The notes: generated by a model not told the origin, from the letters alone. A stretch of DNA of 64,000 nucleotides from Megascapheus bottae (GCA_024803745.1 JANJXV010000025.1:18305610-18369609); one strand, 5' to 3'; positions 42,340-51,692 are shown, counted from the first letter of the stretch. Translations and numbers: made by a program.

Positions 42340-42450
42340 GAGGCCCCGCCCCCGGCCTCGACCACGCCCCTGGCCCCGCCCCTCTGCCCCGGCCTCGGCC
42401 ACGCCCTCCTTCCCGGCCACGCCACGCCCCTGCCACGCCCCCTCCATTTC
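42340..42450 (-). promoter_or_regulatory. GC-box/KLF-box cluster (proximal promoter)
   Basis: Repeated CCCCGCCCC, CCACGCCCC and CCACGCCCT sites, about seven in 110 bases, as expected for an Sp/KLF-driven TATA-less promoter. It lies immediately upstream of the minus-strand candidate exon. Confidence 0.6.
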
Positions 42451-42481
42451 CCCCTCCACACCCTCTCTCCTTGCTCCTCTC

Positions 42482-43832
42482 TTTTTTTATATATATTTTT
42501 TATTGTAATTAATAAAAGGGTTACATGATATTTGCCAGATAGAAGGTGCATTAATTCACATACATCGATACCCTTTCACATGTCTTGGTCCCCATTACCC
42601 TCCCCCCCACCCACCATCCACCTCCCCTCTTGGTTTTCCCCCCTTCCCTATCAAATTTCAAATAACCAAATACAAATAAATTCAATCAGTGAGATACTGT
42701 AACAATATGAGATACCCAAGGGACAGCAAAGGAGATGAGAGATAACATAGTACATTAAGGACAACAATCATTCGTTATATGGCTTTTGTTTCAATATCCT
42801 GGAGGTCCTTTCAATTAGCTTCACATTATACGGCCTTATGTATCAAGATTTTGCTCTATTGCAGATCTTTGCTAGTAGAGCCCAAGGTTTCTACTGATTA
42901 TGACGAATGAGGGAAACCATTGAGCCTAAGTTCCTTTGAGTCTGGCTTACTTCACTTAATAGGATTTTTTCTAAGTCTTTCCATTTCCTAACAAATGCGT
43001 CGATGTCATTCTTTCTGACAGCAGCATAGAATTCCATTGTGTACAAATACCACAACTTGTTGATCCACTCATCAACTGAGGGACATCTAGGTTGGTTCCA
43101 CATCTTTGCTATGGTGAATAATGCTGCAATGAACATTGTTGTGCTAGTGGATTTAGTATGCCCTAGATTCTGGATGGTTGGGTAAATGCCAAGTAGTGGA
43201 ATTGCTGGGTCATAGGGGAGCTCTATGTGTAGCCTTTTGAGTCACTGCCACACTGCTTTCCATAGTGGTTGAACGAGTTTGCACTCCCACCAACAGTGTA
43301 GTAGTGATCCCTCCTGGCCACATCCCCTCCAGCATCTGTTATTATTCGTTTTCCTGATCCTGGCCATTCTAACTGGAGTGAGGTGGAATCTTAGAGTTGT
43401 TTTGATTTGCATTTCTTTTATGACCAGAGATGTTGAGCATTTCTTCATGTGTCTATAGGCCATTTTTGTTTCTTCTTTAGAGAAGACTCTCTTTAAGTCT
43501 TTGGCCCATCTTTTAATGGGATGGTTGTTGTTTTGGAGATTAGTTTTGGAGTGATTCAATTTTTTGAGTTGTTGATATATTTTAGATATGAGGCCTTTGT
43601 CCGTTGTTTGGTTGGTGAAGATCTTCTCCCACTCTGTAGGCTTCCTAATTAAGTTACTGGCTATGTCCTTTGCCATACAAAAGCTCTGCAGTTTAATGCA
43701 GTCCCACTTATCCAGCCTTTCTCTGATTTGTTGTGATTCTTGGTCCTTATTAAGAAAGTTTCGACCTGTGCCAAGGAGACCTAGTGTATCTCCTATTCCT
43801 TCTTGTAAAGTTTTGGCCCTTTTAAACCCGGC
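42482..43832 (-). mobile_element. 5'-truncated LINE-1 next to the promoter
   Basis: A 1.35-kb L1 on the minus strand. The A-tail appears as T-run 42482-42488, the 3'UTR is at about 42489-42890, and the ORF2 C-terminus is at 42891-43832. The 3' terminus matches those at 12603 and 33856, so it belongs to the same, fairly recent family. I found no convincing TSD. The right junction enters pyrimidine-rich sequence near 43833. Confidence 0.95.
42891..43832 (-). pseudogene. LINE-1 ORF2 C-terminal fragment
   Basis: About 310 codons of L1 ORF2, the endonuclease/reverse-transcriptase protein; only the part after the RT domain is left. Visible blocks are [56 protein letters not shown], then the C-terminal cysteine motif CWRGC-x7-H-CWWEC, then MFIAALFTIAKMWNQPRCPS and YTMEFYAAVRKND. 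The frame is continuous apart from one in-frame TGA at 43242-43244. With no 5' part, no RT catalytic site and no start, it is not functional. Upstream, the same frame stays open through low-complexity flank to 44267, giving a spurious 341-residue reading frame. Confidence 0.93.
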
Positions 43833-44012
43833 ACCCTCGCGCTCACTCGCTCTCTCGGATTCCTCACTCACTCTCTCAGATTCCTCTTTCTCTGATTCAT
43901 CCTCTCTGTCTCTCCTTACCTCCCTCCCCCTCGTTCCTTCCCCGCTGTCTTCCTTTTCTCCAGCTTCTCTCTCTCTCTCTTCACCCCTCGTCTCTGTCTC
44001 TCTGTTCCCCCC
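43833..44012. repeat. Pyrimidine-rich CTC tract with imperfect tandem units
   Basis: CTCACTCGCTCTCTCGGATT is followed by a diverged copy CTCACTCTCTCAGATT and then simple CT/CTCC sequence. Origin unclear; it abuts the 5' end of the L1. Confidence 0.75.
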
Positions 44013-44108
44013 CCATCGCAGTGGCAGGTGAGCCACCTCCTCCAGGAAGCCCCCAGAAGGGAAGGGATTTACCACAGGGTTGGAAAAGGAGCAGAGACAC
44101 ATATCACA

Positions 44109-44110
44109 TA

Positions 44111-44157
<47 letters not shown>
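44109..44157. repeat. (CA)n microsatellite
   Basis: Pure CA run. Bases 44158-44329 are unique. Confidence 0.97.
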
Positions 44158-44159
<2 letters not shown>

Positions 44160-44329
44160 TTGACAGCCAGAACTGACCACTGGGGCAGGAGCCAGGGCCA
44201 GGGGCTCTCCTGCCTGGACTGGTGGGGAGGCGGTGGAGACCCAGGGTATCAGCCTGGCTGAGGCCACAGTACCAGGAATGGGCCTTCGTGGGGGTCTTCA
44301 AAGGACCACCCCGCTCTGGGTGATATCCA

Positions 44330-44487
44330 AGAACTATTTTGCTCAAGGCTAATGCTCTCCCACTTGAGCCACGCCTCCACTTGTGGCTTTTTGGTGTTTC
44401 ATTGGAGATAAAAAGTCTCATGGACATCCTCAGAGCTTAGCCACCTGAGTAGCTGGGATGACAGGGCGGGAGCCATCAGTCCAGCTG
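44330..44487 (-). mobile_element. 7SL-Geo SINE, minus strand, partial
   Basis: Starts TTTTGCTCAAGGCTAATGC and ends GGAGCCATCAGTCCAGC; Geo end and part of 7SL missing. Confidence 0.83.
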
Positions 44488-45139
44488 TGCGGGAGGAATT
44501 AGGAGTAAAACAGCCTAAACGCTGAGCCATGGAGAACACATTTCTCCCCTGTCGAAGTTTCCAGCCCCTTAAGCCCTCCCAGGTGGAAATCAGCTGCCAT
44601 TTGGGGGAAGACTACCCTCAGAGTTTTCTCCAACTTCCCTCCCCCCCATTTCTGTCCAGTGAAGATCAGAAGAGAGAGAAATCAGATGACGTCTCCTTTC
44701 CCAGAAACTCCTCTCCAGATGCCCTGCTTGATGAAGACAGGATGAAGATTCTCCTTGCTTCCCTCTTACCTGCCAGCTCAGTTTGTTCTGTGGAAAGAAG
44801 TGGGAGCAGAGTTTCCATGCAGCCTGTAGGGGGAGAAATCTACCCTGGGCTCTGGTTACTCTGTACAACTCACAGGCCCCACCATCAGTCCCAGGGTTTG
44901 GGGCAGCAAATTAAAATGTCTGGGCCTCTTATTTATGCCAGCTTCAGGCCAAGGCCTTGACTAGAGCTAAAGCAGGTAAAGCATCTGGGCCTATTTAAGG
45001 ACAGGCCTACTTTCAGGATTAATACAAGAGCAAGGAAGGCCCCAGGACTTAGGGCTTTCTTAACCAGCTGTCCTCACCTGACAAAGAGGGCAAAGAAGGG
45101 GCTACTTAAGATTTTCCCTCTCCTTCCCTCCCCCCCCCC
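44488..45139. other. Unique sequence, no gene confirmed
   Basis: A 143-residue plus frame (44529-44960) begins MENTFLPCRSFQPLKPSQ and has no domain I recognise. Splice signals were not convincing. Worth a homology search but not called. Confidence 0.3.
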
Positions 45140-45328
45140 CCGTTGGGGTTTAGCCTAGTGGTAGAGTGCTTGTCTTGCAGGCAGGAAGACTTGAGTTCGA
45201 TTCCTCCCTACCACATATATAGAAAAAGCCTGAAATAGTGCTATGGCTCAAGTGATAGAGCTCTAGCCTTCAAGAAAGCCCAAGGCAACAGCTCAGGCAC
45301 TGAGTTCAAACCCCAGGCAAAAATAAAT
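45140..45328 (+). mobile_element. IDL-Geo SINE
   Basis: GGTTTAGCCTAGTGG A box, GAGTTCGATTCCTCC B box, Geo half to AACCCCAGGC. Confidence 0.9.
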
Positions 45329-45389
45329 GAATAAGAGTTTTTCCTGGTGTCTGCAGTTGGCAAGTGCTATCCTAGGTGCTGAACTGGAA

Positions 45390-45503
45390 AGCAGGCGTCT
45401 CTCCGGCCTCAGTTTCCCTCTCTGTAAAATGGGGATGATTACAGTACTATATAGATTAGGCTGAATAATGCAGGGAAGCCCAGTTCTTAGCACAGTATTA
45501 ACC
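45390..45503 (+). mobile_element. MIR relic
   Basis: CCTCAGTTTCCCTCTCTG, TAAAATGGGGATGATTACAG, then CAGTTCTTAGCACAGTA: sense MIR 3' half. Confidence 0.75.
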
Positions 45504-45505
45504 TT

Positions 45506-45680
45506 TTTTTTCTTTTGCCAGTGTGGGACTTGAATTCAGGGCCCGGGTTCAGTTCCTGAGGTTTCTGTCTTCTTCTTCTTTTTTTTCTCAAAGCTAGCTC
45601 TCTACTACTTTCAATCACAGCTCCATTTCCTGTTTTTTTGGTACTTAATTGCAGAAAAGAGTCTCTCTGTGTGGTATCTT
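45506..45680 (-). mobile_element. 7SL-Geo SINE, minus strand, partial
   Basis: TTTTGCCAGTGTGGGAC, TTCAATCACAGCTCC, GGTACTTAATTGCAG; the 7SL half is cut off by the next element. Confidence 0.8.
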
Positions 45681-45900
45681 ATTTTTGTGCTGATACTGGA
45701 GCTTGAACTCAGGGCCTCCCTCTCTCCCTTAGCTTTGTCACTTAAGGCTAGAGCCCTACCCACTTGAGCCACCACTTCTATTTCCAGCTTTTTTTTTTCT
45801 GGTTAGAGATACGAGTCTCGTTGTGCCCAAGTCTGGCTTACAACCTTGATCCTCAGGTCGCCTGAGTCGCTAGGGTTACAGATGTAAGCCACTGGCTATG
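45681..45900 (-). mobile_element. 7SL-Geo SINE, minus strand
   Basis: Complete, from TTTTGTGCTGATACTGG to GTAAGCCACTGGC. Confidence 0.87.
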
Positions 45901-46361
45901 GTCATCTATGTATAATCACCATACTTTACCTCCAGTAGCTGTGGGAAGTTGAACAGGATTCCCTACACGTCATTCTATCCTTAGGCAGCTTAGAAATCCG
46001 CCCCCCTCCAGCTCCTAGGCTGGAACTGAGTGTCTGAGGATTGCCCAGGGCTGCCTGGTTTGCTGCCATACTCTAAAAAGCCACATGGATCTATAAAACT
46101 GCACCTTCCCCATCCACATGGCAGATCTCCAAGAACACATGTCCCAACAGAGCCAGAAACACTTTTAGCAAACGGCTCAGCTCCAGGACACGTTGGGACC
46201 CAGGGCCCATCAGTCATTTGCCAGTCACTGAGTGCCGGCTTCCAGAAGGCTGTACTTTGCTCATTCCTCTGCTGAATCCAAGCTCAGCTCAGCTGCGACC
46301 AGCTTAAGACCATGACACTTACCTGAGGATAGAACTAGAAACCCTTCGGTCAAAAGATCAT
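45901..46361. other. Unique sequence, no gene recognised
   Basis: No repeat or exon recognised. Confidence 0.4.
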
Positions 46362-46468
46362 GCCAGTCAGTATGGTGGTTTACATCCTAGCACTCTGGAG
46401 GCTGAGACAGGAGGATATGAGTTCAAGGCCAGCCTGAAACACATTGCAAGACACTGTTTTGAGAAAGA
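46362..46468 (+). mobile_element. Old B1-like monomer
   Basis: GCACTCTGGAGGCTGAGACAG and GAGTTCAAGGCCAGCCTG: nearer to classical B1 than the 7SL-Geo left half. Confidence 0.75.
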
Positions 46469-46868
46469 GAGAGCCAGGCACTGATGGCTCTTGCTGTTGT
46501 AATCCTGGCTGCTTAGAAGTCTGAGGTCTGAGGATTGCTGAAGCCAGACCAGGTACACAAATCAGGAAGACTTTTTTTTTTTCTGGTTGTAGGGTTTGAA
46601 GTCTACCACCTGGAGCCACAGCTCCACTTCCTGTTTTGGGGTAGTTAATTGGAGATATGAGTCTCACAGACGTTCCTGCCCAGGCTGGCTTTAAACCACG
46701 ATCCTCAGATCTCAGTCTCGTGAGTAGCTAGGATTACAAGTATGAGCCACCAGTGTTCCCCTTCAGTGAAACACCAAAAAACCAGAAGTGGAGGTGTGGT
46801 TCAAGTGGTAGAGTGCCAGCTTTGAGCAGAAAGAGCATAATGAAAATGTGAAGCCCCATGATCAGCAT
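46469..46868 (+). mobile_element. 7SL-Geo SINE split by an opposite copy
   Basis: AGCCAGGCACTGATGGC to GGAAGAC at 46571, then Geo half from about 46765 (AAACACCAAAAAACCAG). Confidence 0.85.
46570..46760 (-). mobile_element. 7SL-Geo SINE nested in opposite orientation
   Basis: T-run, TTGAAGTCTACCACC (Geo internally deleted), then 7SL end GAGCCACCAGTG. Confidence 0.85.
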
Positions 46869-46882
46869 ACACAAGGGAATGA

Positions 46883-46980
46883 GGGAAGGAAGGAAGGAAG
46901 GAAGGAAGGAAGGAAGGAAGGAAGGAAGGAAGGAAGGAAGGAAGGAAGGGAAGGAGGAAGGCAGGGAGAGAGGGAAGGAA
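46883..46980. repeat. (GGAA)n purine tract
   Basis: About 16 GGAA units after the SINE tail. Confidence 0.97.
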
Positions 46981-47077
46981 ACAATCTTAGTTAAAGGAGA
47001 CCATGGGATCCTTGTGATCCTAACCATTGAAAAGATTCAAAAAAGAAGCCGTCAACACACTGGAGTCTGAAATTACT

Positions 47078-47278
47078 CACCAGTGTGGCCTAGTGGTAAA
47101 CTGTTTGCCTAGCATGCATGAAGCCCTGGGTTAGATTCCTAGGTCCAACATACACAGAAAAAGCTGGAAGTGGTGCTGTGGCTCAAGTGGCAGAGCATTA
47201 GCCTTGAGCAAAATGTGTCCAAGGACAGATCCCAGGACCTGAGTTCAAGCCCCAGGACTGGCCAAAAAAAAAAAAAAG
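47078..47278 (+). mobile_element. IDL-Geo SINE
   Basis: CAGTGTGGCCTAGTGG start, GGGTTAGATTCCTAGG B box (one change), Geo half with GAGCAAAATGTGTCC loop. Confidence 0.92.
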
Positions 47279-47520
47279 AAAGGAAGGAAAGAAGAAAGAA
47301 AAGTAAGCATCAGTGTTACATAAACTGTCAAATACACACTGACACACGTACCCTGGACATATACACATACACACATAACCACACATGACAATCTTTCCCA
47401 GTGCACAAGTTATAGAGATCTCAACCCAACACAGCTACATACACACCATCACTACCCAAAACAACATGCACATATCACACGGTTTCTTCTCTTACTAGAA
47501 GAGAGCAAAGAAAATGAGGT

Positions 47521-47645
47521 TTGGAGACCAACTGTGGTGCAAATGTCTGTAATTCTGGCACACACAGACTGAGGAAGAAGGAATGTGGGTTTGAGGCTGG
47601 CCTCAGCTATGTAAGTAAGACTCCACTTCAAAACAACTCGGCAAG
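47521..47645 (+). mobile_element. Old 7SL-like monomer
   Basis: CAACTGTGGTGCAAATGTC, CTGAGGAAGAAGGAATG, GGTTTGAGGCTGGCC. Confidence 0.6.
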
Positions 47646-47684
47646 AGAGAGGAGGAGCAGAAAAGTCTCAAAGGAGTGACTGTT

Positions 47685-47884
47685 GGCCGGGAGTTTGGCC
47701 TAGTGGTTAAAGTGCTTGCCTAGCATGCATGAAGACCCGGGTTCGATTCCTCGGTACCCCACATACATAGAAAAAAGCCAGAAGTGGTGCTGAGGCTCAA
47801 GTGGTAGAGCTCTAGCCTTGAGAAAGTCCAAGGACAGTGCTCAGGCCCTGAGCTCAAGCCCAGGACTGGCAAAAAAAAAAAAAA
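47685..47884 (+). mobile_element. IDL-Geo SINE, youngest subfamily, 15-bp TSD
   Basis: Clean copy with GTGGTTAAAGTGCTTGCC, GGGTTCGATTCCTCGG and GCTGAGGCTCAAGTGG. AAAGGAGTGACTGTT flanks it exactly at 47670-47684 and 47885-47899. I count only two differences from the copy at 49446 outside the A-tail. Confidence 0.97.
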
Positions 47885-47899
47885 AAAGGAGTGACTGTT

Positions 47900-48474
47900 T
47901 TTCCAAGCTTTCTATGAACCCATAACTGCCAAATGAAGGCTTGATTAACTTGGTTGTATTTATTAAAACATATTCAATATTTAATAACTTTGAATATGGA
48001 TTGAATATTTGATGAGATTGGTGGAGATGAGTTTTGCATGGTCAAAAGTGCCAGTTGCTAGGAATTGTGAATTAAATTGGTCAGGCATTCTCAGAAACTA
48101 ATGTTGGAGCGGCCACATTTTCCTGAATTGCTTTAAATTACAGATTATTATCATGACATTATTACATGCTATTTATTATAAAGCTTCACTATTCTGGCAC
48201 AGATAATTAGGCAGTCCCAAAATATGTAACAATGAGATGACGAATTTCCTTAGACCTTGGAAAATTTGGGTTGAATGTCCTCAGTGTATGCCAAGGAAAG
48301 GGTACATAAATGATACCATCTTAGGTCCTCAGTCTACCCACAGGCAAAGGTGACACAGAAGCAATTCACATGTCATAATTTGTCTAAAAGAAAGAACTCT
48401 GCTTTATGAAGACCAGTAATATAACTGTCTGGATCAATTTTTCCAAAATAAGAATAAAATAAATAAAGTGCAGG
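47900..48474. other. Candidate conserved noncoding element
   Basis: Repeat-free, AT-rich. 47940-48245 contains ATATGGATTGAATATTTG, GTGAATTAAATTGGTCAGG, TTACAGATTATTATCATG and GCACAGATAATTAGGCAG. Dense homeodomain-type cores, no exon. Confidence 0.45.
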
Positions 48475-48668
48475 ACTGGGAGTGTGGCCTAGTAGTAGAG
48501 TGCTTGCCTAGCATACAGGAGCCCTGGGTTTGATTCTTCAGTACTACATACACAGAAAAGGCTGGAAGTGGTGCTGTGGCTCAAGTAGTAGAGTGATAGC
48601 CTTGAGAAAGCTCAAAGATAGTTCCCAGGCACTGAATTCAAGCCCCAGGACTGGCAAAAAAAAAAAAT
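48475..48668 (+). mobile_element. IDL-Geo SINE
   Basis: GACTGGGAGTGTGGCCTAG start; GGGTTTGATTCTTC; Geo to AAGCCCCAGGACTGGC. Confidence 0.92.
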
Positions 48669-48669
48669 C

Positions 48670-48770
48670 AGATTCAGTCATATGCTAGTGGCTCACTCAG
48701 TTTGAAGTCAGCCTAGGCAGAAAAGACTGTGAGACTCCAATTAACCACCAAAAAGTTACAAGTACATAGT
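48670..48770 (+). mobile_element. 7SL monomer, partial
   Basis: TATGCTAGTGGCTCACTC to AATTAACCACCAAAAAG, with the core deleted. Confidence 0.75.
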
Positions 48771-48975
48771 AGGTGCCAGAGGCTTACAGCTGTAATCCTA
48801 GCTCCTCAGGAGGCTGAGAGCTAAGGATCACACTTCAGAGTCAGCATGGACAGAAAAGTCTTATCCCTGATCAATTACCAAAAATTCAGAAATGGAGCTG
48901 TGATTCAAACACTGGCCTTGACAGAGTCCAGCACCCAGGCCCTGAGTTCAAGCCCCAGGACTAGCCTGTACACAG
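48771..48975 (+). mobile_element. 7SL-Geo SINE
   Basis: GGTGCCAGAGGCTTACAGC start; Geo half abbreviated. Confidence 0.85.
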
Positions 48976-49019
48976 GTATAACATGCACATATACACACAC
49001 AAGTGAAACGCCCTAAGAC

Positions 49020-49020
49020 A

Positions 49021-49067
<47 letters not shown>
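49020..49067. repeat. (GATA)n microsatellite
   Basis: About 12 uninterrupted GATA units, likely polymorphic. GATA-factor sites are inherent in the unit. Confidence 0.98.
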
Positions 49068-49069
<2 letters not shown>

Positions 49070-49070
<1 letters not shown>

Positions 49071-49428
49071 AAATGCAAAGCACAGATTTCAGGGGATTCA
49101 GGAAAGGTCTTCACAGATTGAGGTTCTGGAAATCAATGAATGACTTTAGCAAATCCATATGTGTGGGTTTAATCAAGTTACCGTTGTGTATTAATGATGC
49201 TCTTTGGCTAATAAGTAATTATACAGCATGGTTTGTTAGAGGCAAAGTTAAATCACTGGTAATAGGCCTTCTGCCACAGCAGGCTGCAGCCCTGCAGGGA
49301 TAAACTGCTTACTCACAACACAGCAGATGTGCTGTACTCCCTCCAATCACTCTTCTCCCTCACAAGTCTTTGTCACATTTGGATTTGCTGTGATTTGGGA
49401 TCCAGAGCAAATATAAATAAATGTCATC
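49070..49428. other. Candidate conserved noncoding element
   Basis: Repeat-free. 49120-49270 includes GGGTTTAATCAAGTTACC, GTATTAATGATGCTC and GGCTAATAAGTAATTATAC. No exon. Confidence 0.42.
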
Positions 49429-49445
49429 AAAAGAATAGTACTACA

Positions 49446-49644
49446 GGGCCGGGAGTTTGGCCTAGTGGTTAAAGTGCTTGCCTAGCATGCATGAAGACCC
49501 GGGTTCGATTCCTCGGTACCCCACATACATAGCAAAAAGCCAGAAGTGGTGCTGAGGCTCAAGTGGTAGAGCTCTAGCCTTGAGAAAGTCCAAGGACAGT
49601 GCTGAGGCCCTGAGCTCAAGCCCAGGACTGGCAAAAAAAAAAAA
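49446..49644 (+). mobile_element. IDL-Geo SINE, youngest subfamily, 17-bp TSD
   Basis: AAAAGAATAGTACTACA flanks it exactly at 49429-49445 and 49645-49661. A and B boxes are intact. Nearly identical to the 47685 copy. Confidence 0.97.
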
Positions 49645-49661
49645 AAAAGAATAGTACTACA

Positions 49662-49895
49662 ACCAAGTACTGGTGGCTCAGGCATGTGTAATTCAAGCTA
49701 CTCAAAGGGCTGAGATCTAAGCACTGCAGTTCAAAGCTAGCCTGGAGAGACAAATCTGAGAGACTCTTATCTCCGATTAACCACTAAAAAGCCAGAAGTA
49801 GAAGTGTGGCTCAAGTGGTAGAGTGCCAGCCTGAAGCAAAGGAGCTAAACAAGAATGTGACGCCCTGAGTTCAAGACCTAATACTGGCACAGGTG
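49662..49895 (+). mobile_element. 7SL-Geo SINE
   Basis: AACCAAGTACTGGTGGC start; CTCCGATTAACCAC linker; full Geo. Confidence 0.88.
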
Positions 49896-49902
49896 TACAC
49901 AT

Positions 49903-49903
49903 A

Positions 49904-49943
<40 letters not shown>
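49903..49943. repeat. (CA)n microsatellite
   Basis: CA run after the SINE tail. Confidence 0.97.
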
Positions 49944-49946
<3 letters not shown>

Positions 49947-50604
49947 CGTGGTAATCGTGCTAAATTCAGAAAGTGGCCAGCAGCTCTATGACTGAAGTTT
50001 TTTCACAGTCAGATTCCTACATACTGCTTTCATTTTATTTATAACAGAGAATTGGGGAAAAAAAATGATTCCTCTGAACACACATTCCCATCCACAGTCT
50101 CTGGTAACAGACTATCTCCAGGTCAACCTATGTTCCCCATCTTCAAGAATCTGCCAGCCACTGCTTTCGTTCTTTCCTGATAGATTCCAAGTGGTTGGCC
50201 TGCCCAAATCCTGAGTCCCCATAGTATTTTAAGGCTGGTCTCAGCAGCACAGGCTTTTCTCATTGTCTTTCAAGCTTGGTAAAATCTAATCTCATCCTCT
50301 AATCCTGTTCATCAGTGAGTTTTCCTTGGCACTTTATCTCACCTGTTTACTTACTTCAATTAGAAATAATCACCAGAGATGATCTGTGTATAGGTCCTTC
50401 TGAACTTCCCCTCCCCAATTCAATGGTGAAGATTATAGTTATTTCAATAGTTTGTTTCTAGCACAAGGCCACTCTAATAATGGGTGGATTAATAGACCCA
50501 TAGATGGATGGGTGACAGATGGCTGGTTAGGTAATGAATAGGTAGATGGATGGATGGATAGATGGATGGATGGACTGATTTGCAAAAAATGGCACCATGG
50601 GATT
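49944..50604. other. Unique sequence with (GGAT)n
   Basis: 50534-50575 is a GATG/GATA repeat. The remainder is unique, with no exon recognised. Confidence 0.45.
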
Positions 50605-50845
50605 TTGTTTGTTTGGTTGGTTGGTTGATCATGGGCCTTGAACTCTGGGCCTGGGTGCTGTCCCTGAGCTCTTCAGCTCAAGGCTAGTGCTCTACCATTT
50701 GAGCCACAATGCCATGTCTCATTTTCTGGCAGTTAATTAAACATAAGAATCTCAATGACTTTCCTGCCAGGGCTGGCTCTGAACCCAGATCCTCAGATCT
50801 CAGCCTCCTGAGTAGCTAGGATGACAGGCTTTAGCCTCCAGCTAG
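50605..50845 (-). mobile_element. 7SL-Geo SINE, minus strand
   Basis: (GTTG)n tail, GGGCCTTGAACTCTGGG, to CTTTAGCCTCCAGCTAG. Confidence 0.88.
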
Positions 50846-50863
50846 TTAGTGGATCTTCTTGTT

Positions 50864-51060
50864 CATTTTTTTTTGCCAGTCCGGGGGCTTGAACTCAGGG
50901 CCTGGGCACTGTCCTTGAGCTTTCTCAAGGCTAGCACTCTACCACTTGAGCCACAGCACCACTTCCAGCCTTTTCTGTGTACACCGTACTGAGGAATCAA
51001 ACCCAGGGCTTCATGCAGGTGAGGCAAGCACTCTACCACTAGGCCACACTCCCGGCTCTT
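50864..51060 (-). mobile_element. IDL-Geo SINE, minus strand
   Basis: TTGCCAGTCCGGGGGC to CCACACTCCCGGC. TCTTCTTGTTCATT and TCTTCTTAGTCATT on the two sides look like a diverged 14-bp TSD. Confidence 0.92.
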
Positions 51061-51464
51061 CTTAGTCATTCTTTAGCCTTAAGTCAAATTCCAGTACAAT
51101 TAGCTACTCCTTTGTTTTATAGATAAAGCCTGCACGCCCTTGATTACCAATAGCACATGTTCCTCCTGTGTTCCAGGCCCTGCTCACTGCCTTCAATCAC
51201 AACTCCCGTCATTGAGTCAAGGCAGGGAGGGGGGGGTTTCAAGAAGCAATCTTTGCTCCAGTGGGTGACCAGTTTCCCAGCAGCCACCAGGAGGCAATGG
51301 AGAAATCAAATAACAGCCCCCTACCCTTGCAAGGTGCCCAAAAGTCAGCCCAGTGGCAGCTGGACTTGGTAAATCTGAGGCTTTCGTTAAGGGACTCAAA
51401 TCCTTTATGTAAGTGGGTGGACTACTGGCTGAATTCTCACACATAAAACAACCTTCCTTCTCTA
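51061..51464. other. Unique sequence, no gene recognised
   Basis: Repeat-free; no exon. Confidence 0.4.
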
Positions 51465-51692
51465 TCTGATGCCCAGTGACTCATACCTGTAATCCTAACT
51501 ACTCAGGAGGCTGAGATCTAAGGACAGAGGTTCAAAGCCAGCCCAGGTAGGAAAATCTGTGAGGGTGCTTTATCTCCAGTTAACCATAAAAAAAAAGCTG
51601 CAAGTGGAGCTGTGGCTTGTGTAATAGAGCACTGGATGTGAAAAGTTCAGGGACAGCATTTAGGCCCTGAGTTCAAGTCCCAGACCCAGCAC
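51465..51692 (+). mobile_element. 7SL-Geo SINE
   Basis: GATGCCCAGTGACTCATACC start; Geo end GAGTTCAAGTCCCAG. Confidence 0.88.

Larger units (their letters stand above)
40510..42480. promoter_or_regulatory. CpG island
   Basis: CpG becomes dense from about 40870 and very dense at 41760-42430, in a window where CpG is otherwise rare. Long open frames on both strands (for example 274 residues minus and 196 residues plus) come from GC richness, not coding. The island holds a minus-strand SINE at 41208-41441, the GC-box cluster at 42340-42450 and a candidate first exon. It marks the promoter of a real gene that I cannot name. Confidence 0.88.

Noticed and set aside
41635..42459. 274-residue minus-strand and 196-residue plus-strand open frames in the CpG island
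   Set aside because: Arg/Gly/Pro/Ala-rich frames open on both strands because the island is GC-rich and stop codons are rare. They share no known domain, and the minus one reads through the splice donor at 42151.
43242..44267. 341-residue minus-strand open frame
   Set aside because: Chimera of pyrimidine-tract and microsatellite flank with an L1 ORF2 C-terminal fragment. Only the L1 part is meaningful and it is truncated.
44529..44960. 143-residue plus-strand open frame as a possible gene
   Set aside because: Repeat-free and starts with ATG, but no domain, no convincing splice sites and no promoter. Left as unique sequence.
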